Source: JAUVIB01 sp964424545 (GTDB taxonomy: Bacteria; Calditrichota; Calditrichia; Calditrichales; Calditrichaceae). Taken from it: 17,359 bases of DNA. Below are positions 15,702-17,359 of this stretch, piece by piece. Positions within the stretch are counted from its first letter, which is position 1. Every line of letters begins with the position of its first letter. The stretch is from NCBI GenBank assembly GCA_964424545.1, contig CAYRJN010000072.1, positions 1 to 17,359 of the forward strand, written 5' to 3'. The position numbers and the translations under genes were made by a program. The notes under the pieces are model-generated. The model did no database searches. It was given only the letters and a program-made list of their open reading frames with translations, and had not been told where the DNA came from.

Positions 15702-16442
15702 TTGGAACAGGATAAAAAAATAGCCGTAGTAACCGGTGCGGCAAGGGGAATCGGTAAGGCCATTGCCGAGAAGTTGGCGGATAACGGGATTGCCGTGGTT
15801 ATTACGGATATTATGCTCGAACAGGCCGAAGAAACGGCTAAAGAACTAACGCAAAAGGGCGTTGAAGCGCTTGCTTTAAAAGCCGATGTTTCCAATGCGG
15901 CGGAAGTTGAAGCGCTTTTTAAAAAGATTGTTGATAAATTCGGCTCTGTTGATTATCTTGTAAACAATGCAGGCATAACAAGGGATAATCTTGCCATAAG
16001 AATGTCGGAAAAGGAGTGGGATTTAGTCTTGGATATCAACCTTAAAGGTTCGTTCCTTTGTGCGCAGCAAGCGGCAAAAATAATGATGAAAAAACGCCGC
16101 GGTAGTATCGTAAATATATCTTCCGTCAGCGGATTGCTGGGAACGGCGGGTCAGGCCAATTATGCCTCTTCAAAAGCCGGCGTTATCGCATTGACAAAAA
16201 CGCTGGCGCGCGAACTAGGCGGCCGCGGCATTACGGTAAACGCCATTACGCCTGGATTTATCATCACGGAAATGACCGATAAACTTCCCGATGAAATAAA
16301 AGAGGGCTACTTAAAGCAAATTCCATTAAAACGTGGAGGCACGCCGGAAGATATAGCCAACGCCGTTAATTTTTTAATTTCACCCGCGGCGTCTTATATT
16401 ACCGGTACGGTAATCAATGTAAGCGGCGGGTTAGTTATTTAA
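15702..16442 (+). CDS. fabG: 3-oxoacyl-ACP reductase
   Basis: A 246-residue classical short-chain dehydrogenase that reduces 3-oxoacyl-ACP with NADPH. It has the cofactor motif TGAARGIG (11-18), NNAG (88-91), N113, and the catalytic set S141, Y154 and K158 (QANYASSKAG). The C-terminus TGTVINVSGGLVI is typical of FabG. The start is TTG, fixed by GGAGG eight bases upstream overlapping the fabD end; no ATG lies before the conserved nucleotide-binding strand. The fabD stop is two bases upstream. Confidence 0.96.
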   Translation: MEQDKKIAVVTGAARGIGKAIAEKLADNGIAVVITDIMLEQAEETAKELTQKGVEALALKADVSNAAEVEALFKKIVDKFGSVDYLVNNAGITRDNLAIRMSEKEWDLVLDINLKGSFLCAQQAAKIMMKKRRGSIVNISSVSGLLGTAGQANYASSKAGVIALTKTLARELGGRGITVNAITPGFIITEMTDKLPDEIKEGYLKQIPLKRGGTPEDIANAVNFLISPAASYITGTVINVSGGLVI

Positions 16443-16494
16443 ATTATAAATTCAATAAACCACAATAGGAAAGTAAAGAAAACAGGAGAAAACA

Positions 16495-16728
16495 ATGGAT
16501 ATTACAGCGCAAGTAAAAGAAATTATTGTTGACCAACTCGGCGTTAATGAAGAACAAGTAAAACCCGAAGCTTCTTTTATCGAAGACCTGGGCGCCGATA
16601 GTTTGGATACCGTTGAGCTGGTTATGGCTTTTGAAGAAAAATTTGAAATCGAAATTCCCGATGAAGACGCTGAAAAATTAGCCACGGTAGGCGATGCGAT
16701 TTCATATCTCGAAGAAAAATTAGGTTAA
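16495..16728 (+). CDS. acpP: Acyl carrier protein
   Basis: A 77-residue ACP, small and acidic. The phosphopantetheine attachment site is S36 in GADSLDTVELVMAFEEKF. It carries growing acyl chains between the Fab enzymes and donates them to PlsX and lipid A or phospholipid enzymes. AGGAG at 16484-16488 gives a good ribosome binding site. The 52-base gap after fabG and its own strong site fit the high ACP expression usually needed. An intrinsic terminator follows 26 bases after the stop. Confidence 0.98.
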   Translation: MDITAQVKEIIVDQLGVNEEQVKPEASFIEDLGADSLDTVELVMAFEEKFEIEIPDEDAEKLATVGDAISYLEEKLG

Positions 16729-16754
16729 TATTTTTCAATATAATCAGGTGAAAA

Positions 16755-16780
16755 AAAGCCGGTAATTTACTACCGGCTTT
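16755..16780 (+). terminator. Intrinsic terminator after acpP
   Basis: AAAGCCGGTA (16755-16764) pairs perfectly with TACCGGCTTT (16771-16780) around a six-base loop. The A-run before and T-run at the end of the stem suit termination on either strand, though the T-tail beyond the stem is short. It separates acpP from fabF. Confidence 0.8.
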
Positions 16781-16890
16781 CCTGTTATGGCGCTTTGCGT
16801 ATTTGAATAACATCGGTTTAGCGCTGTAATTTTTTATGGAAAAAGCAAATAGATAAGTTTTTGTGAATAAGTGTAAAATAGATAAAGGCG

Positions 16891-16913
16891 TTCGAATATA
16901 TTTAATATTCGAA
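16891..16913. promoter_or_regulatory. Perfect palindrome in the acpP-fabF gap
   Basis: TTCGAATAT (16891-16899) and ATATTCGAA (16905-16913) form a perfect 9-bp inverted repeat with a 5-base centre. A T-rich run (16921-16930) follows eight bases later. It could be an operator for a dimeric regulator or a weak AT-rich terminator. It lies nearly 300 bp before fabF. The gap 16729-17204 holds no gene that I can support. Confidence 0.4.
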
Positions 16914-17002
16914 TGAAGAGTCTTTTTTTCTCATAATGGCATATCCGCTCGGTTTGTGGAAGGGTTTTCGATTTTTACAAAAGCACTGCTGTCGCATGGC
17001 AA

Positions 17003-17176
17003 ACTAATTAATGAAAAGCGGAGCGACCGTTATCAGGCTATTATTATCCGAATTAATCGGACCGCCTAAATATTTACAATTTATGAGATAATAAAAACGA
17101 AAATAACACAAAAAAATAACGAAAATATTTCAAATAAGTTATTTTTTTGAAATTTCGATATAATTAATTAATAGGG
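17003..17176 (+). repeat. Degenerate repeat end, copy D, upstream of fabF
   Basis: 17146-17174 matches the copy C end (1019-991, minus strand) at 24 of 29 positions and shares TTTTTTGAAATT with copies A and B. Further upstream, CTAATTAATGAAAAG (from about 17006) recalls the repeat start, and TCCGA-ATTAA-TCGGA (17047-17061) stands where the third inverted-repeat unit would be. TATAAT at 17159-17164 may serve as a fabF -10 box, but no -35 box lies at normal spacing. Confidence 0.5.
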
Positions 17177-17204
17177 TAGTTTAATAAAAACCGGATTTTT
17201 TTAA

Positions 17205-17359
17205 ATGGACAAACGGAGAGTTGTAGTGACCGGGTTTGGAGCTATCTCCCCGGTAGGTTTAACGGCAAAAGAAACATGGCAAGGTTTGCTGGCCGGAGCA
17301 AGCGGCACCGGAATAATCACCTTATTTGATGCGACAGAATTTGTGAGCAAGATCGCGGC
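17205..17359 (+). CDS. fabF: Beta-ketoacyl-ACP synthase II, 5' end only
   Basis: The first 51 codons of a KAS II gene, cut by the window edge. The translation begins MDKRRVVVTGFGAISPVG and continues with ETWQGLLAGASG and ITLFDATEF, the standard N-terminus of FabF, which elongates acyl-ACP with malonyl-ACP. The catalytic Cys-His-His residues lie beyond the window. The ribosome binding site is weak (CCGGA, nine bases upstream). It follows acpP as expected, but a terminator and a repeat separate it from the operon, so it is probably transcribed on its own. Confidence 0.9.
   Translation, partial: MDKRRVVVTGFGAISPVGLTAKETWQGLLAGASGTGIITLFDATEFVSKIA

Noticed and set aside
16936..17007. Short ORF starting MAYPLGLWKG in the acpP-fabF gap
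   Set aside because: About 23 codons, no ribosome binding site and no conserved feature; chance is likelier.

Overview
The window looks like chromosomal DNA of a Gram-negative, moderately AT-rich bacterium. The signs are a lipobox lipoprotein, type II fatty-acid synthesis genes, purine-rich ribosome binding sites and sigma70-type promoters. I cannot name the phylum. The LexA/ImuB/DnaE2 set in this form, the fermentative/TCA energy genes and the intergenic GTCATTCC-type repeats would fit an environmental lineage outside the best-studied Proteobacteria, but that is a guess. No rRNA, tRNA, CRISPR array, transposase or phage gene is visible.

Layout. (1) 1-1097: a dispersed repeat (copy A) runs straight into the leader of an unrecognised lipoprotein gene, and a reverse-oriented partial copy (C) follows it. 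(2) 1098-6439, minus strand: a translesion/SOS block of lexA, a Y-family polymerase homologue that has lost all three catalytic carboxylates (ImuB-like) and keeps a QSDLF clamp-binding motif, and an error-prone DnaE2-type polymerase. lexA has a clear promoter overlapped by an 8-bp direct repeat with 11-bp period, the best operator candidate. No imuA is present. (3) 6440-8734, plus strand: divergent promoter, then sucC-sucD (succinyl-CoA synthetase). (4) 8735-9246: a structured inverted repeat and repeat copy B. (5) 9247-11921: ndk, a 3-hydroxyacyl-CoA dehydrogenase and ackA, with a 28-codon ORF overlapping the ackA start. (6) 12005-16728: a strong promoter almost on top of the DUF177 start codon, then DUF177-rpmF-plsX-fabH-fabD-fabG-acpP, the usual envelope-lipid operon. 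(7) 16729-17359: an intrinsic terminator, a palindrome, a degenerate repeat end (D), and the start of fabF, cut by the window edge.

How the genes fit together. The first block should act in damage-induced mutagenesis: LexA represses, DnaE2 extends past lesions, and the inactive ImuB would link DnaE2 to the beta clamp. sucCD and ackA are both substrate-level phosphorylation steps, with ndk balancing nucleotide triphosphates and the dehydrogenase handling C4 acyl-CoA. The last operon starts and elongates fatty acids and feeds phospholipid synthesis through PlsX.

The most interesting points are the compact mutasome with a dead Y-family subunit, the direct-repeat lexA operator candidate, and a modular repeat family built from alternating inverted-repeat units whose end motif abuts several genes.
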